DNA from: Candidatus Gastranaerophilales bacterium
Lineage (GTDB): Bacteria; Cyanobacteriota; Vampirovibrionia; Gastranaerophilales; Gastranaerophilaceae
Length of the DNA: 34,947 nt
Assembly (NCBI GenBank): GCA_944324385.1
Contig: CALUWD010000019.1
Span: forward strand, 1 to 34,947
Direction: 5' to 3'
Below are positions 8,527 through 17,216 of the stretch, in pieces. The first letter of the stretch is position 1. Each line of letters starts with the position of its first letter. The notes beneath the pieces were generated by a model, which was given only the letters and a program-made list of their open reading frames with translations, made no database searches and was not told the origin of the DNA. The position numbers and the translations under genes were made by a program.

Positions 8527-9834
8527 ATGGAATTAAACCCTGTAATAGTTTCAGTTATTTTGCTCTGCATTTTATGCCTAATGCGGGTAAATGTGCTGCT
8601 TTCGCTTATTATTTCAGCCATTGCGGCAGGTTTGTGTGCGCACATGAGCATTGATAAAATCATGAACACTTTTATTTCAGGGATGGGAGCAAACTCTGAA
8701 ACGGCACTTAGTTACATACTTTTAGGAGCATTTGCCGCAGCAATGACGCACACAGGACTGGCACAAATTCTTGCAAAGCGCATTGCTCTTGTAATTAAAG
8801 ACAATAAATACTTGCTTTTGCTTATTATAGGCACAATTGCGGTTATGTCGCAAAATTTAATTCCTATACACATTGCCTTTATACCTATTTTAATCCCTCC
8901 GCTTTTAGGCGTGATGAACAAATTGGAGCTTGACAGGAGAGCTGTTGCGACAACTCTTGCCTTTGGTTTAAAAGCACCCTACATTGCAATTCCTGCGGGT
9001 TTTGGTTTAATTTTTCAGGGCTTGATTGCGGAAAATATGACACAAAGCGGGGTTGAAGTGTTAAAAACAGATGTCTGGAAAAGCAGCTGGTTCTTGGGTT
9101 TTGCCATGTTTATAGGGCTTTTGATTTCAATATTTATAACTTACAGAAAACCCCGTAAATACAGGGATTTAGACCCAATTTATGATGAAAAAAGTTTTTC
9201 TGAAAAATCTCTGCGTTTGCGTCGAAAACATTACATAACTTTATTAGGTGCATTTGCAACCCTTGCCGTTCAACTCTGGAGCGGTTCTTTGCCCCTTGGT
9301 GCGCTTGTAGGGTTAGGAATAATTTTTGGCGCAAAAGCAGTTAGAAAAAGACACATGGATAAACTAATCAACGAAGGTATAGGGCTTATGGGCTATGTTG
9401 CTTTCGTAATGCTTATAGCAGCAGGGTTTGCGCTTGTTTTAAAAGAAACAGGCGGGGTCGAAAGCCTCCTTAATTGGATTTTACCCTATATGCAAAATTC
9501 TAAAATAATTTCTGTTACACTTATGCTTTTAATCGGACTTTTAATTACTATGGGGATTGGCACATCCTTTGGTACGATACCAATTTTGGCAGTTTTGTTT
9601 GTGCCTCTTTGCGAAAAATTAGGACTAAGCACATCTGCCTCAATAATAGTACTTGCAGCCGCTGCAGCCTTAGGCGACGCCGGTTCTCCCGCATCAGACA
9701 CAACTCTTGGACCAACAGCCGGTTTAAATGCCGACGGACAGCATAATCACATTCAAGACACTTGCATACCAACGTTTTTGCACTTTAATATTGCACTAAT
9801 ACTGGCTGCTGTTATTGCTGTGTATATTTTTTAA
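8527..9834 (+). CDS. Na+/H+ antiporter-family permease (YuiF/NhaC-like)
   Basis: 435-aa inner-membrane protein with about 11-12 hydrophobic segments along its length. The N-terminal NPVIVSVILLCILCLMRVNVLLSLIISAIAAG region and the C-terminal GDAGSPASDTTLGPTAGLNADGQ motif fit the Na_H_antiport_2 plus Na_H_antiporter arrangement of the YuiF group. Members are annotated as Na+/H+ antiporters, but some are thought to carry amino acids such as histidine, so the substrate stays open. No clear Shine-Dalgarno precedes the ATG. Its stop overlaps the end of the convergent CheR-like gene by 4 bases. Confidence 0.85.
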   Translation: MELNPVIVSVILLCILCLMRVNVLLSLIISAIAAGLCAHMSIDKIMNTFISGMGANSETALSYILLGAFAAAMTHTGLAQILAKRIALVIKDNKYLLLLIIGTIAVMSQNLIPIHIAFIPILIPPLLGVMNKLELDRRAVATTLAFGLKAPYIAIPAGFGLIFQGLIAENMTQSGVEVLKTDVWKSSWFLGFAMFIGLLISIFITYRKPRKYRDLDPIYDEKSFSEKSLRLRRKHYITLLGAFATLAVQLWSGSLPLGALVGLGIIFGAKAVRKRHMDKLINEGIGLMGYVAFVMLIAAGFALVLKETGGVESLLNWILPYMQNSKIISVTLMLLIGLLITMGIGTSFGTIPILAVLFVPLCEKLGLSTSASIIVLAAAAALGDAGSPASDTTLGPTAGLNADGQHNHIQDTCIPTFLHFNIALILAAVIAVYIF

Positions 9835-10583
9835 CTATGTTTTTTCCAGACATTATAATGAACCATTTCAGAGCCTCTATCATTTCTGGTGTATTCGACA
9901 TTTTCAAAACCGCTAACATCCAAAAGTCTGTCGAGCATTATTCCACCTTGATCAAATGAGCCTATTACAAGCAGGGAGTTATGGTTCATTTTTTCTTTTA
10001 GCTTTTCAATAAGTTTATTTTTATCATCAGAGCTAAGATATGGCCAAAAATTTCTGCACATAATTAAATTGTCGCCATAAGGTATGTTGTCAATTTCACT
10101 TAGCGCATCATTTATAGTAAAGTTAACCTCTTTTTTAATGCTATCTTTAGGCTTTATAATATCAGGCCCATCGCAGTCAAAGTACTTATGCTTATTGTCC
10201 CTTGTAAAACGGCGAATTGCATTTTTTTCATCATATGTTGTTGTATATACGCCGTTTTTAGCCTCATTTACAATGTATTCATCATAATCTGAGGCATTTA
10301 TCGGGAAAAATTTATCCGCATTTTTAAGATTTGTTTTTAGGGCTATAGCTAAAGAATAAGGCTCAGACCCATCAGAACAAGCTATGCAATATGAGTTTAC
10401 TTTTTTTGAGTCTTTAAAATTTTCATCCAGAAAAAGGGTGAAATCATCCCAGATAATGTCATCTCTAAAAAATTTTGTAGAATTTCTATGCACGACTTTA
10501 TTATCAGAATCCAAAACTTCCCTGTCATTAGCACAAAATGGGAGTTTTTGAGCATATTTTATTGTTGATAGATTTAAATTCAT
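9831..10583 (-). CDS. CheR-like SAM-dependent methyltransferase, stand-alone
   Basis: 250 aa. The catalytic part of CheR is readable: NSTKFFRDDIIWDDF, the SAM-binding motif YCIACSDGSEPYSLAIAL (usual form C.tGEEpYSlA), NASDYDEYIVNEAKNGVY, a region like IMCRNFWPYLSSDDK, and GSFDQGG near the end. In chemotaxis CheR methylates receptor glutamates. The usual N-terminal all-alpha CheR domain is mostly absent, the core Asp/Glu motifs are divergent, and no receptor, cheA or cheW gene lies nearby. A role in chemotaxis is therefore not established; another protein methylation target is possible. Confidence 0.75.
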   Translation of the reverse strand: MNLNLSTIKYAQKLPFCANDREVLDSDNKVVHRNSTKFFRDDIIWDDFTLFLDENFKDSKKVNSYCIACSDGSEPYSLAIALKTNLKNADKFFPINASDYDEYIVNEAKNGVYTTTYDEKNAIRRFTRDNKHKYFDCDGPDIIKPKDSIKKEVNFTINDALSEIDNIPYGDNLIMCRNFWPYLSSDDKNKLIEKLKEKMNHNSLLVIGSFDQGGIMLDRLLDVSGFENVEYTRNDRGSEMVHYNVWKKHS

Positions 10584-10628
10584 ATTAACTATAAAACAAA
10601 TTAAATTATAAAATTGCCATGCTTAGGG

Positions 10629-10634
10629 TATAAT
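10629..10634 (+). promoter_or_regulatory. -10 element of pgi
   Basis: A perfect TATAAT lies 31 bases upstream of the pgi start; no good -35 is found at 16-18 bases. A GGAAGGGA ribosome site follows. Confidence 0.45.
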
Positions 10635-10664
10635 TATTTTAAACAATTACGGAAGGGATAAATT

Positions 10665-11900
10665 ATGTCAGAAACAACTTTCAAAAACACAACTGTTAAA
10701 CTCAATGACGCAGGTTTTTCAAAATACTCAGCACTTGCAGCAGACGCTGTTTGCGATATTAAATCTCGTGCAGGCAAAAAAGGGCAATTTTTAAACTGGA
10801 TTGACTTTTTGCCAAACAACCAACTAAAAAACATTGATAATTTATTTGATTTAGCAAAAAAAGCACGCAATGAAAAATACACAGACATAGCAATTTTGGG
10901 CATTGGCGGTTCTCGTCATACAACTGAATCATTAGTAAAAATGCTTGGAATTGACGCGCATGCGCATTTTTATTCATCAGTTGACCCTCTAAGTTTTGAA
11001 CGCTTTTCAAAAACTCTTGATTTAGACAAAACTCAATTTTTAGTAGTTTCAAAGTCAGGCGGAACGCTTGAAACAACCGTAGCATACGAAAGTGCTAGAA
11101 AATTAATGCAAAAACATTTAGGCAAAGAAGATGTTTCAGACAGATTTATTGCAATGACCGATGCTTCAAGCGAAAAAAGCGCTCTAAGACGCCTTGTTGA
11201 CAAAGGTGAATTAACAGCAGGCGGTTTTGTTCATGATGATGTAGGCGGAAGATTTTCAATTTTTGATGATGCAACAATTTTTACACTTGCATTTTTAGGT
11301 GTTGAAAAACAAAACGTAATTGACATGTTAAATGCGTCATTAGAAGCTCAAAAAGAATTTTTAGGTAAAAATATTGAAGAAAATGACGCTCTAAGACTTG
11401 CTATTTTCAACGTTGAAGCAAGACAAAACAATAAAGTAAAACACTTTGTAGAATACTTTGGCGATGCGTTTATGGGTACAACTTTATGGGAAAAACAGCT
11501 TAAAAATGAATCTCTAAAGGCAAGAATTTCAACAGATACAAACGTTGGCCCAGGGTATTTACACTACAACGCAGAAGCTGATTTGGACGAAAACAACAAA
11601 GATTCTTTCTTTACTTTCGTTTATGTAAAATCTGACGACAAAGTATTTAACGCAGTAATTGAGGGCGTAGTTAATGCTTACAGCGCGCAACACCCTGTAT
11701 CACAAATTGTTTTAGCTGATCTGTCTTACAAAACTTTAGGTAGATTTATTGAACTAAAACACTTTGAAACACTATACACTGGTAACATCTTAAGACGTAT
11801 GGATGATAACATTACACCTCAAGATGAGGCTATGGCAGAGGTACTTCAACCAAACGTTGAAAAATATAAGAAAGAAGTAAAAGCCGCAATGGCAAAATAA
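10665..11900 (+). CDS. pgi: Glucose-6-phosphate isomerase
   Basis: Interconverts glucose 6-phosphate and fructose 6-phosphate in the cytosol. At 411 aa it belongs to the short bacterial/archaeal-like forms. It shows the two SIS-fold phosphate-sugar signatures: ILGIGGSRHTTESLV near residue 78 and VVSKSGGTLETTVAYESAR (about 125-143). A catalytic-region VGGRFSIFDDAT and a C-terminal HFETLYTGNILRRMDDNITPQDEAMAE follow. Single gene with its own promoter and terminator. Confidence 0.95.
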   Translation: MSETTFKNTTVKLNDAGFSKYSALAADAVCDIKSRAGKKGQFLNWIDFLPNNQLKNIDNLFDLAKKARNEKYTDIAILGIGGSRHTTESLVKMLGIDAHAHFYSSVDPLSFERFSKTLDLDKTQFLVVSKSGGTLETTVAYESARKLMQKHLGKEDVSDRFIAMTDASSEKSALRRLVDKGELTAGGFVHDDVGGRFSIFDDATIFTLAFLGVEKQNVIDMLNASLEAQKEFLGKNIEENDALRLAIFNVEARQNNKVKHFVEYFGDAFMGTTLWEKQLKNESLKARISTDTNVGPGYLHYNAEADLDENNKDSFFTFVYVKSDDKVFNAVIEGVVNAYSAQHPVSQIVLADLSYKTLGRFIELKHFETLYTGNILRRMDDNITPQDEAMAEVLQPNVEKYKKEVKAAMAK

Positions 11901-11903
11901 ATT

Positions 11904-11930
11904 AAAAGCCCGCGAGCGCGGGCTTTTTTA
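11904..11930. terminator. Bidirectional terminator between pgi and gmhA
   Basis: AAGCCCGCG (11906-11914) and CGCGGGCTT (11917-11925) are flanked by A and T runs; it serves both convergent genes. Confidence 0.92.
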
Positions 11931-12512
11931 ATAATTAAATTCTTTTTCAACTTCAAGCGAAATAAGATGCTCTATCATTTTATGCGCCTCTTGTATCAAT
12001 GGTACATCATTACAAGGAGCACAAATAGAAATATCAGCCCTTTGCAAATATGTTGCACCAAGCATTTCACTTGTTATGAATATTACTTGCATATTCTTTT
12101 TTTTAGCAGCGTCAATTGCGTTTAGAATATTTTTTGAAGTACCACTTGTTGAAATCGCTATAAAAACATCGTTTTCGCGTCCCATAGCTTCAATTTGCCT
12201 TGAATAAGTGTATTCAAAATTAAAATCATTAGCTATGGCACTCATAATACAAGGATCAGCACACAAGGCAACAGCAGGCAGTGGCTGGCGTGCAGCATAG
12301 AACTTTGCCACAAACTCAGTTGCCATATGCATAGAATCAGCAGCAGAACCACCATTTCCAGCTATTAAAATTTTACCTTTTCTCCTGATAGATGAAATTA
12401 CAAGCTGGCTAGCCTGATAAATTTTCATCAAAAGTCTTTCGTTATTTAAAATAGCAACCTTTACATCGATTGAATGCTCAATATAGTGCTTAATATCCTC
12501 TAACAAATTCAT
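11928..12512 (-). CDS. gmhA: Sedoheptulose-7-phosphate isomerase (phosphoheptose isomerase)
   Basis: 194-aa SIS-domain enzyme that starts ADP-heptose synthesis for the lipopolysaccharide inner core, or for heptosylated glycans, from sedoheptulose 7-phosphate. Diagnostic stretches are AGNGGSAADSMHMATEFVAKF, ADPCIMSAIANDFNFEYTYSRQIEA, ISTSGTSKNILNAI and the C-terminal PLIQEAHKMIEHLI. The usual GH after EAH is replaced by IEH. The other ADP-heptose genes are not in the window. DiaA-like SIS proteins are a less likely alternative. Confidence 0.9.
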   Translation of the reverse strand: MNLLEDIKHYIEHSIDVKVAILNNERLLMKIYQASQLVISSIRRKGKILIAGNGGSAADSMHMATEFVAKFYAARQPLPAVALCADPCIMSAIANDFNFEYTYSRQIEAMGRENDVFIAISTSGTSKNILNAIDAAKKKNMQVIFITSEMLGATYLQRADISICAPCNDVPLIQEAHKMIEHLISLEVEKEFNY

Positions 12513-12573
12513 ACCTCATACTTGCTACATGTAATAATATAGCATATTTTTAAAATTTTTTTCAATGTTAATA

Positions 12574-12602
12574 TTGACAAAAATATAAAATTAATGTAAA
12601 GT
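12574..12602 (+). promoter_or_regulatory. Promoter of the perR-rubrerythrin operon
   Basis: A perfect -35 TTGACA (12574-12579) and a -10 TAAAGT (12597-12602) are separated by 17 bases. The start of transcription would fall within the Fur-type box that begins at 12602. Confidence 0.7.
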
Positions 12603-12616
12603 GATAATTGTTATCA
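12602..12616. promoter_or_regulatory. Fur/PerR-type operator
   Basis: TGATAATTGTTATCA matches the 7-1-7 Fur-family consensus TGATAATNATTATCA with one mismatch. It overlaps the transcription start of the perR gene, so autorepression is expected. Confidence 0.8.
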
Positions 12617-12638
12617 GTTTTGTCTAAGATTAAATTAT

Positions 12639-13022
12639 ATGAACTATTCTAAGCAAAGAGAAATAATTTATAAAACTTTAGCAGATAACGTTGTGCACCC
12701 TAGTGCTGAATATATTTATGAAATTTTAAAAAAAGCGGACAGTAAAATTTCTCTTGCTACAGTTTATCGAAATTTAAATAAAATGGCATCATGCGGACAC
12801 ATCAAAAAAATTGAAGGGCTTGAGGATAGGGCGCATTTTGATCACAATACTTTTGAACATTACCACTTTATTTGTGAAAAATGCGGTAAAATTTATGATA
12901 TAGCAAAGGAAGTAGCACCTGATATAATTAAAAAAACTCAAGATAAAACAGGCTTTACAATAAATAGTCATGATATAGTTTTTCACGGCATTTGCCTTGA
13001 ATGTAAGAAAGAAGAAAGGTAG
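12639..13022 (+). CDS. perR: PerR-like Fur-family peroxide/metal regulator
   Basis: 127 aa. The N-terminal winged helix contains HPSAEYIYEILKK and ISLATVYRNLNKM, the standard recognition helix. The C-terminal half has HFDHNTFEHYHFICEKCGKIYD and a second CxxC (GICLECKK), giving the four-Cys structural zinc site. Gene context, immediately upstream of a peroxide-reducing rubrerythrin and under a Fur-type box, favours PerR over Fur. The gene is 6 bases from the rubrerythrin gene, so both should be released together by peroxide. The ribosome site is weak. Confidence 0.85.
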   Translation: MNYSKQREIIYKTLADNVVHPSAEYIYEILKKADSKISLATVYRNLNKMASCGHIKKIEGLEDRAHFDHNTFEHYHFICEKCGKIYDIAKEVAPDIIKKTQDKTGFTINSHDIVFHGICLECKKEER

Positions 13023-13028
13023 AAAAAG

Positions 13029-13571
13029 ATGACAAAATTTGTATGTACAGTATGCGGCTGGTCAACTGAAGCGGATAAACAACCTGAAAAATGCCCACTT
13101 TGCGGCGCGACAACATTTAATATTGTGGATGAATCAAAAGGCAAAGTATACGCTTGCGAACACACAATTGCAACAACCGAAGGACTTGACCCTATGGTAG
13201 TTGAAGGCCTAAAAGCTAACTTTGCAGGCGAATGTACAGAAGTTGGTATGTACCTTGCGATGAGCAGACAAGCTGAGCGCGAAGGTTATCCTGAAGTTGC
13301 AGAAGCTTTTAAAAGATATGCTTATGAAGAAGCTGAACACGCTGCTAAATTTGCAGAACTTCTAGGTGAAGTTGTGACATCTTCAACTAAAAAGAATCTT
13401 GAAATGAGAGCAGAAGCTGAACATGGCGCATGCCAAGGTAAATTAGACATTGCAAAAAGAGCAAAAGAACTAGGTTATGACGCTATCCATGATACAGTTC
13501 ATGAAATGGCAAAAGACGAAGCTCGCCATGGCAAGGGCTTTGACGGTTTATTAAAAAGATATTTTTCATAA
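13029..13571 (+). CDS. Reverse rubrerythrin (peroxide reductase)
   Basis: 180 aa. The rubredoxin-like iron centre is at the N-terminus (C6xxC9 and C22xxC25), followed by a ferritin-like four-helix diiron domain with E/EAEH and EARH motifs ([21 protein letters not shown]). This order is reversed from classical rubrerythrin and is typical of anaerobes, where the protein acts as terminal NADH-linked peroxide (and oxygen) reductase. Cotranscribed with perR, so likely derepressed by oxidative stress. Confidence 0.93.
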   Translation: MTKFVCTVCGWSTEADKQPEKCPLCGATTFNIVDESKGKVYACEHTIATTEGLDPMVVEGLKANFAGECTEVGMYLAMSRQAEREGYPEVAEAFKRYAYEEAEHAAKFAELLGEVVTSSTKKNLEMRAEAEHGACQGKLDIAKRAKELGYDAIHDTVHEMAKDEARHGKGFDGLLKRYFS

Positions 13572-13591
13572 TAAATACAACCCTAATTTTT

Positions 13592-13619
13592 AATGCCGCC
13601 TGATTTGGCGGCATTTTTA
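13592..13619. terminator. Terminator between rubrerythrin and fliN
   Basis: AATGCCGCC (13592-13600) pairs with GGCGGCATT (13607-13615), then T run; usable from both sides. Confidence 0.9.
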
Positions 13620-14108
13620 TTATAAATTATGAATATTTTGCTGAGAAACATTTGTCACCCGAAGCCCAAACTTATCTTCTATTACGATAACTTCACCATA
13701 TGCTATAAATCTTCCGTTAGCATAGAGCTCAACTTGCTCTCCTGCAACCTTGTTTAGCTCTACAATAGAACCTTTAGACAAATCAAGAATTTTTTTCACA
13801 GAGCTTTTTGCTCTGCCTAATTCAACAGTAATGTGCATTTTAACATCTTGCATAATATCAAGATTAGCCTTAGGATCATCACTCAAATGACCCTTTTCGT
13901 CTTTAAAAGAAACAAACTCCACAGGCGCAACGCTTACAATATCTAAATCTGCTTTTTTTGTTTCCTTAGGTTTTTTAGGGGCAACAACAGGCTCAAAACC
14001 CATATCAGAATTTTGCACTGTTTGCATAAGCTCGCCTACTTGCTCCATTGGGGCATCTTGATGAGCTTGTTGCTGAAATAATTCGTCTTGTATATTTTTT
14101 TCTTCCAT
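13620..14108 (-). CDS. fliN: Flagellar motor switch protein FliN
   Basis: 162 aa. The C-terminal 80 residues form a SpoA/FliN domain: ITVELGRAKSSVKKILDLSKGSIVELNKVAGEQVELYANGRFIAYGEVIVIEDKFGLRVTNV. This domain builds the lower C-ring that binds CheY-P or FliH. The first 75 residues are a low-complexity, Gln/Glu/Pro-rich extension with no CheC-like domain. Last gene of the minus-strand motA-motB-fliL-fliN run, 6 bases from fliL. Confidence 0.92.
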   Translation of the reverse strand: MEEKNIQDELFQQQAHQDAPMEQVGELMQTVQNSDMGFEPVVAPKKPKETKKADLDIVSVAPVEFVSFKDEKGHLSDDPKANLDIMQDVKMHITVELGRAKSSVKKILDLSKGSIVELNKVAGEQVELYANGRFIAYGEVIVIEDKFGLRVTNVSQQNIHNL

Positions 14109-14114
14109 AAAAAC

Positions 14115-14738
14115 CTATTGAATTATGAACTGGCCAAAACTTACCCTTAAAACTACTCTTTGACCATTAAATACTGTATTTACTATTTCTTTAATTTCTT
14201 CTTTAGCAAGCTCTTTACCTGTTGCAGTTGATAATTCATCTGATGTTTTGTTTGACATAACAGAGATTATCGCGTCTCTGATTGCAGGTTTATACTGTTC
14301 CATTTCAGCTGCAATTGACTCCATTGGGTTTGCAGGAGCAGCACCGTGACCCCCTGACTTACCTTGAGGAGCATTTAACATTTCAATTTCTTCAGGCGTT
14401 TTAGATAATTCCATTGCAACATTAACTTTTAAATATCTTCTTGGGTTAATATCTGCAAGGTTTAAGATAAAATCGCCTAAATCAAGCAAAATTCCACGCT
14501 CATCTTGCGCTGGCTCTGTTTCCTCGATTTGTTCATCAGGATTGTGAAAAGCTGAAATTTTATTTGTTATCATAGAGTCAAATAAAGAGTACATAATAAC
14601 CATAAAAATGCCCACTATAACAATTGTAACAACAGTATTTGCCACAATCATAACGTTTGTATTAACATTACCTAAGGGCTTTTTATTATTTGCGTCCTCT
14701 TTTGGTTTAGCATCTTTTGTCTGTAATGGTTTTGACAT
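14115..14738 (-). CDS. fliL: Flagellar basal body-associated protein FliL
   Basis: 207 aa. A cytoplasmic N-terminus of about 28 residues is followed by one transmembrane helix (VMIVANTVVTIVIVGIFMVIMYSLF) and a periplasmic FliL domain (LDLGDFILNLADINPRRYLKVNVAMELSK ... VLRVSFGQFIIQ). FliL encircles the stator and stabilises torque generation. A Gly/Pro/His-rich insert sits inside the domain at about residues 123-138. GGAG precedes the start. It lies between motB and fliN, which fits a stator/switch operon. Confidence 0.92.
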   Translation of the reverse strand: MSKPLQTKDAKPKEDANNKKPLGNVNTNVMIVANTVVTIVIVGIFMVIMYSLFDSMITNKISAFHNPDEQIEETEPAQDERGILLDLGDFILNLADINPRRYLKVNVAMELSKTPEEIEMLNAPQGKSGGHGAAPANPMESIAAEMEQYKPAIRDAIISVMSNKTSDELSTATGKELAKEEIKEIVNTVFNGQRVVLRVSFGQFIIQ

Positions 14739-14750
14739 ATTTTCACTCCG

Positions 14751-15467
14751 TTAATTTATAATTATTATATCAACTCGTCTGTTTTTTGCTCTGCCTTCTT
14801 TAGTATCATTTGTTGCAACAGGCATATTATCAGCATACCCTGCAGCACTTAGCCTATTTTTATTTATACCGCAAGATATCATATAGCTCAAAATATTAAC
14901 TGCTCTTGCACTTGATAATTCCCAGTTTGAAGAATATTTACCACCCTTAACAGGTATATTATCACTATGACCTTCAACTCTTATTTGCTTGTCATTTTTC
15001 TTTAATTGGGCAACCAGAATATCAAGCGACTTTTTCGAGTCAGCTTTTATTATAGCAGAACCTTCATCAAAAAGCACTCCTTCACCCAAACGGATTGTAA
15101 TTTTTGCATCCTGCTTGATTACCTGAACATCCTTTTTATCTTTAAGGGCGATATTCAAATCATTTAGCGTTTTTTCAAACTCTATGACTTTAATTTCTTT
15201 TGAATCAGACGGGTTTTTAACTCCATCTATCAAATGATTAGGGCCAAGAGAGTTTTGCTTTTGCTCTTGCTGCTCTTTTTTTTGAGCATGCGCTAAAACT
15301 TTGTCGGAAATTTCAAAATTTGAACCAATCCACAAAACCATAAATATTGCAAGTAAAACGGTTACAAAATCAGCATAAGACACCACCCAGCGATTAAGAT
15401 GGTTTTTATTATCTTTTTCAACTGTATTTTTATATATGTTTTTGTATTTTTCGTATAAATTATTCAT
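14751..15467 (-). CDS. motB: Flagellar motor stator protein MotB
   Basis: 238 aa with the ATG at 15467; a TTG four codons earlier lies inside motA and is less likely. One transmembrane helix carries the proton- or sodium-binding Asp33 in SYADFVTVLLAIFMVLW. The OmpA-like peptidoglycan-binding domain has RVEGHSDNIPVKGGKYSSNWELSSARAVNILSYMI and NRRVDIII. The gene starts 1 base after the motA stop codon, the usual translational coupling. Stator partner of MotA. Confidence 0.95.
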   Translation of the reverse strand: MNNLYEKYKNIYKNTVEKDNKNHLNRWVVSYADFVTVLLAIFMVLWIGSNFEISDKVLAHAQKKEQQEQKQNSLGPNHLIDGVKNPSDSKEIKVIEFEKTLNDLNIALKDKKDVQVIKQDAKITIRLGEGVLFDEGSAIIKADSKKSLDILVAQLKKNDKQIRVEGHSDNIPVKGGKYSSNWELSSARAVNILSYMISCGINKNRLSAAGYADNMPVATNDTKEGRAKNRRVDIIIIN

Positions 15468-15468
15468 T

Positions 15469-16266
15469 TTATGCAGCAAAAGGAATTATTTTACCCTTGT
15501 TAATCGTATTTCTATTTATAATTTTATTCAGTTTTTCACTTATAATAACTGAACTTTGCAGTTTTGCTATATCTAAAATGCTTGATATTATTATCTCTTG
15601 CTCTAAAAGCTTTTCATTTAAATTATTTTTTAACTTCTTTGCAATAGGAAAAAATATTAAATTTGCGCTTCCAACCCCATAAACCGTTGCTATAAAAGCA
15701 GTTGCAATACCGCCCAACAGCGCCTTAGGGTCAGAACTTACGGCTGAGATTTGAATTAAGCCCATAACCGCACCAATCATCCCAAAAGTGGGCGCATAAC
15801 CGCCCATTTCCTCAAAAATTTCGACGTTTTTAAAGTCATCTTTATTTTCATAAAAACACATTAATCTGAGATTTTCCTCAAGAGTCTTAGTATCATCATC
15901 CTCCATAAGAGCGCTTGCAGCTTTTTTCAAAAAAGGATTTTGAACATAGTCAATAAGTTCACCAAGGGCAAAAACCCCTCTAGCACGAGCTAGTTTTGCA
16001 AGTTCTAAAATGTCATCAGCAAGTAAAGTTAGGTCTTTACGCTCTGTAACAAAAAATGATTTTAGCGAGCAAAAAGCGCTCATTAACTCTTTTATTGAAA
16101 AACTTATGCAAATAGCGCAAATTGTCCCACCTATAACAATTAAAAAAGCATGAGGAGCTATAATATAACTTAGCGATTTTGTTTTTAATATAACAGGCGC
16201 AAAAAGTGCAATCATGCCTGCAAGCAGTATAAAAATCAGCTCTAATCCTTTTTTAGAGGTATTCAT
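15469..16266 (-). CDS. motA: Flagellar motor stator protein MotA
   Basis: 265 aa. Four membrane segments: two near the N-terminus and two around EEMGGYAPTFGMIGAVMGLIQ and LLGGIATAFIATVYGVGSANLIFFPIAKKLK, the signature of MotA/TolQ/ExbB proton-channel proteins. The cytoplasmic loop between them interacts with FliG. I chose the ATG at 16266 because AGGAG sits 8 bases before it; the in-frame GTG at 16275 has its SD too close. The start overlaps the end of the upstream unknown gene by 14 bases. Confidence 0.94.
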   Translation of the reverse strand: MNTSKKGLELIFILLAGMIALFAPVILKTKSLSYIIAPHAFLIVIGGTICAICISFSIKELMSAFCSLKSFFVTERKDLTLLADDILELAKLARARGVFALGELIDYVQNPFLKKAASALMEDDDTKTLEENLRLMCFYENKDDFKNVEIFEEMGGYAPTFGMIGAVMGLIQISAVSSDPKALLGGIATAFIATVYGVGSANLIFFPIAKKLKNNLNEKLLEQEIIISSILDIAKLQSSVIISEKLNKIINRNTINKGKIIPFAA

Positions 16267-17158
16267 ACCTGTCACTCCTCTTTAGGCTTTTTACCCAATC
16301 TACAAATTTATTTTTCTTTGTTTCAATGTTTTCTAAAGTGTCTTCTTTTAGTTTTTCAGTATCCCATCTTTTAGCGTCAATATCAGTCAAGCGTTTTTTA
16401 GTGCCGACATTTTTCATGTCTTTAAAGTACTTAACAACATTACCTCTGTTAATCTCGACAGGAGGAGTTGTATAAGAGGGGTCAATTAAGCGCATTCTAA
16501 CCTGTTTTGAAATTTCAGGGCTAATGTATTTTGAATACTCTTTTAATCTCAACATGCCTTCATAGTTGTTTGAAATTGTTGTATCAAGGTTTTTAAATTT
16601 ATTATTTCTTATATTTTTGGCATAAATCTGCTCCCAAATGGCAATTTCATGCTCAACATCCACAAAAGCCACATAAACACTCAGCCTGTGAGTAGGGTTT
16701 ACAACATCCATACTTTGAATATTTGCAATATTCCAAATTGTATTTTTCAAAAAATCCCTTTGAATATCAACTGAACTTGTCATCACAATAAGTTTTTTAA
16801 CTCCAATTGCGCGACAAATTTTCCTTAACAGTGCATAATCAAGGTCATAACCTTGCTGCAAGGAACTTAGTGTTTCAAGGTCATACTGAGAAACACCCAT
16901 ATTTGTTAAAAGGCGCTGTGTTGTAGCAACGCTAACCACGCTAATCCCTGATTTTACAAGGCTAGCGCGAACATCCTGTAAAAAGAACTCAGGGGTTTTA
17001 AAGTAAGCATTATAAGGGTTAATTTGGGTTAAAATAGCATCCGAGACTATGCCTATTCGCTCATAAGCGTTAGCATTTAGTGAAAATACGCACATTATAA
17101 GTGCAGATAATAAAAACCTTATTATACCCCTTGTCATAGTAATTAAATTATCATTCAT
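16253..17158 (-). CDS. Secreted protein of unknown function, first gene of the mot-fli operon
   Basis: 301 aa, not recognised. Residues 1-31 are a Sec signal peptide with a hydrophobic core (FLLSALIMCVFSL) and cleavage site NANA before YERIG. The next part (ERIGIVSDAILTQINPYNAYF ... DVRASLVKSGISVVSVATTQRLLTNM) alternates strands and helices in a way resembling the CsgG/TolB-N type of periplasmic domain; this is only a visual resemblance. The C-terminal 80 residues are Lys-rich. Its gene overlaps motA, so a flagellar, periplasmic role (stator or ring accessory, like FlgT/FlgO in other bacteria) is plausible but unproven. Confidence 0.75.
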   Translation of the reverse strand: MNDNLITMTRGIIRFLLSALIMCVFSLNANAYERIGIVSDAILTQINPYNAYFKTPEFFLQDVRASLVKSGISVVSVATTQRLLTNMGVSQYDLETLSSLQQGYDLDYALLRKICRAIGVKKLIVMTSSVDIQRDFLKNTIWNIANIQSMDVVNPTHRLSVYVAFVDVEHEIAIWEQIYAKNIRNNKFKNLDTTISNNYEGMLRLKEYSKYISPEISKQVRMRLIDPSYTTPPVEINRGNVVKYFKDMKNVGTKKRLTDIDAKRWDTEKLKEDTLENIETKKNKFVDWVKSLKRSDRYEYL

Positions 17159-17216
17159 TTTATTTTAGTGAAAATCATATATTAGTATGAAATTTTGACA
17201 TTTTTCAAAAAATTAT

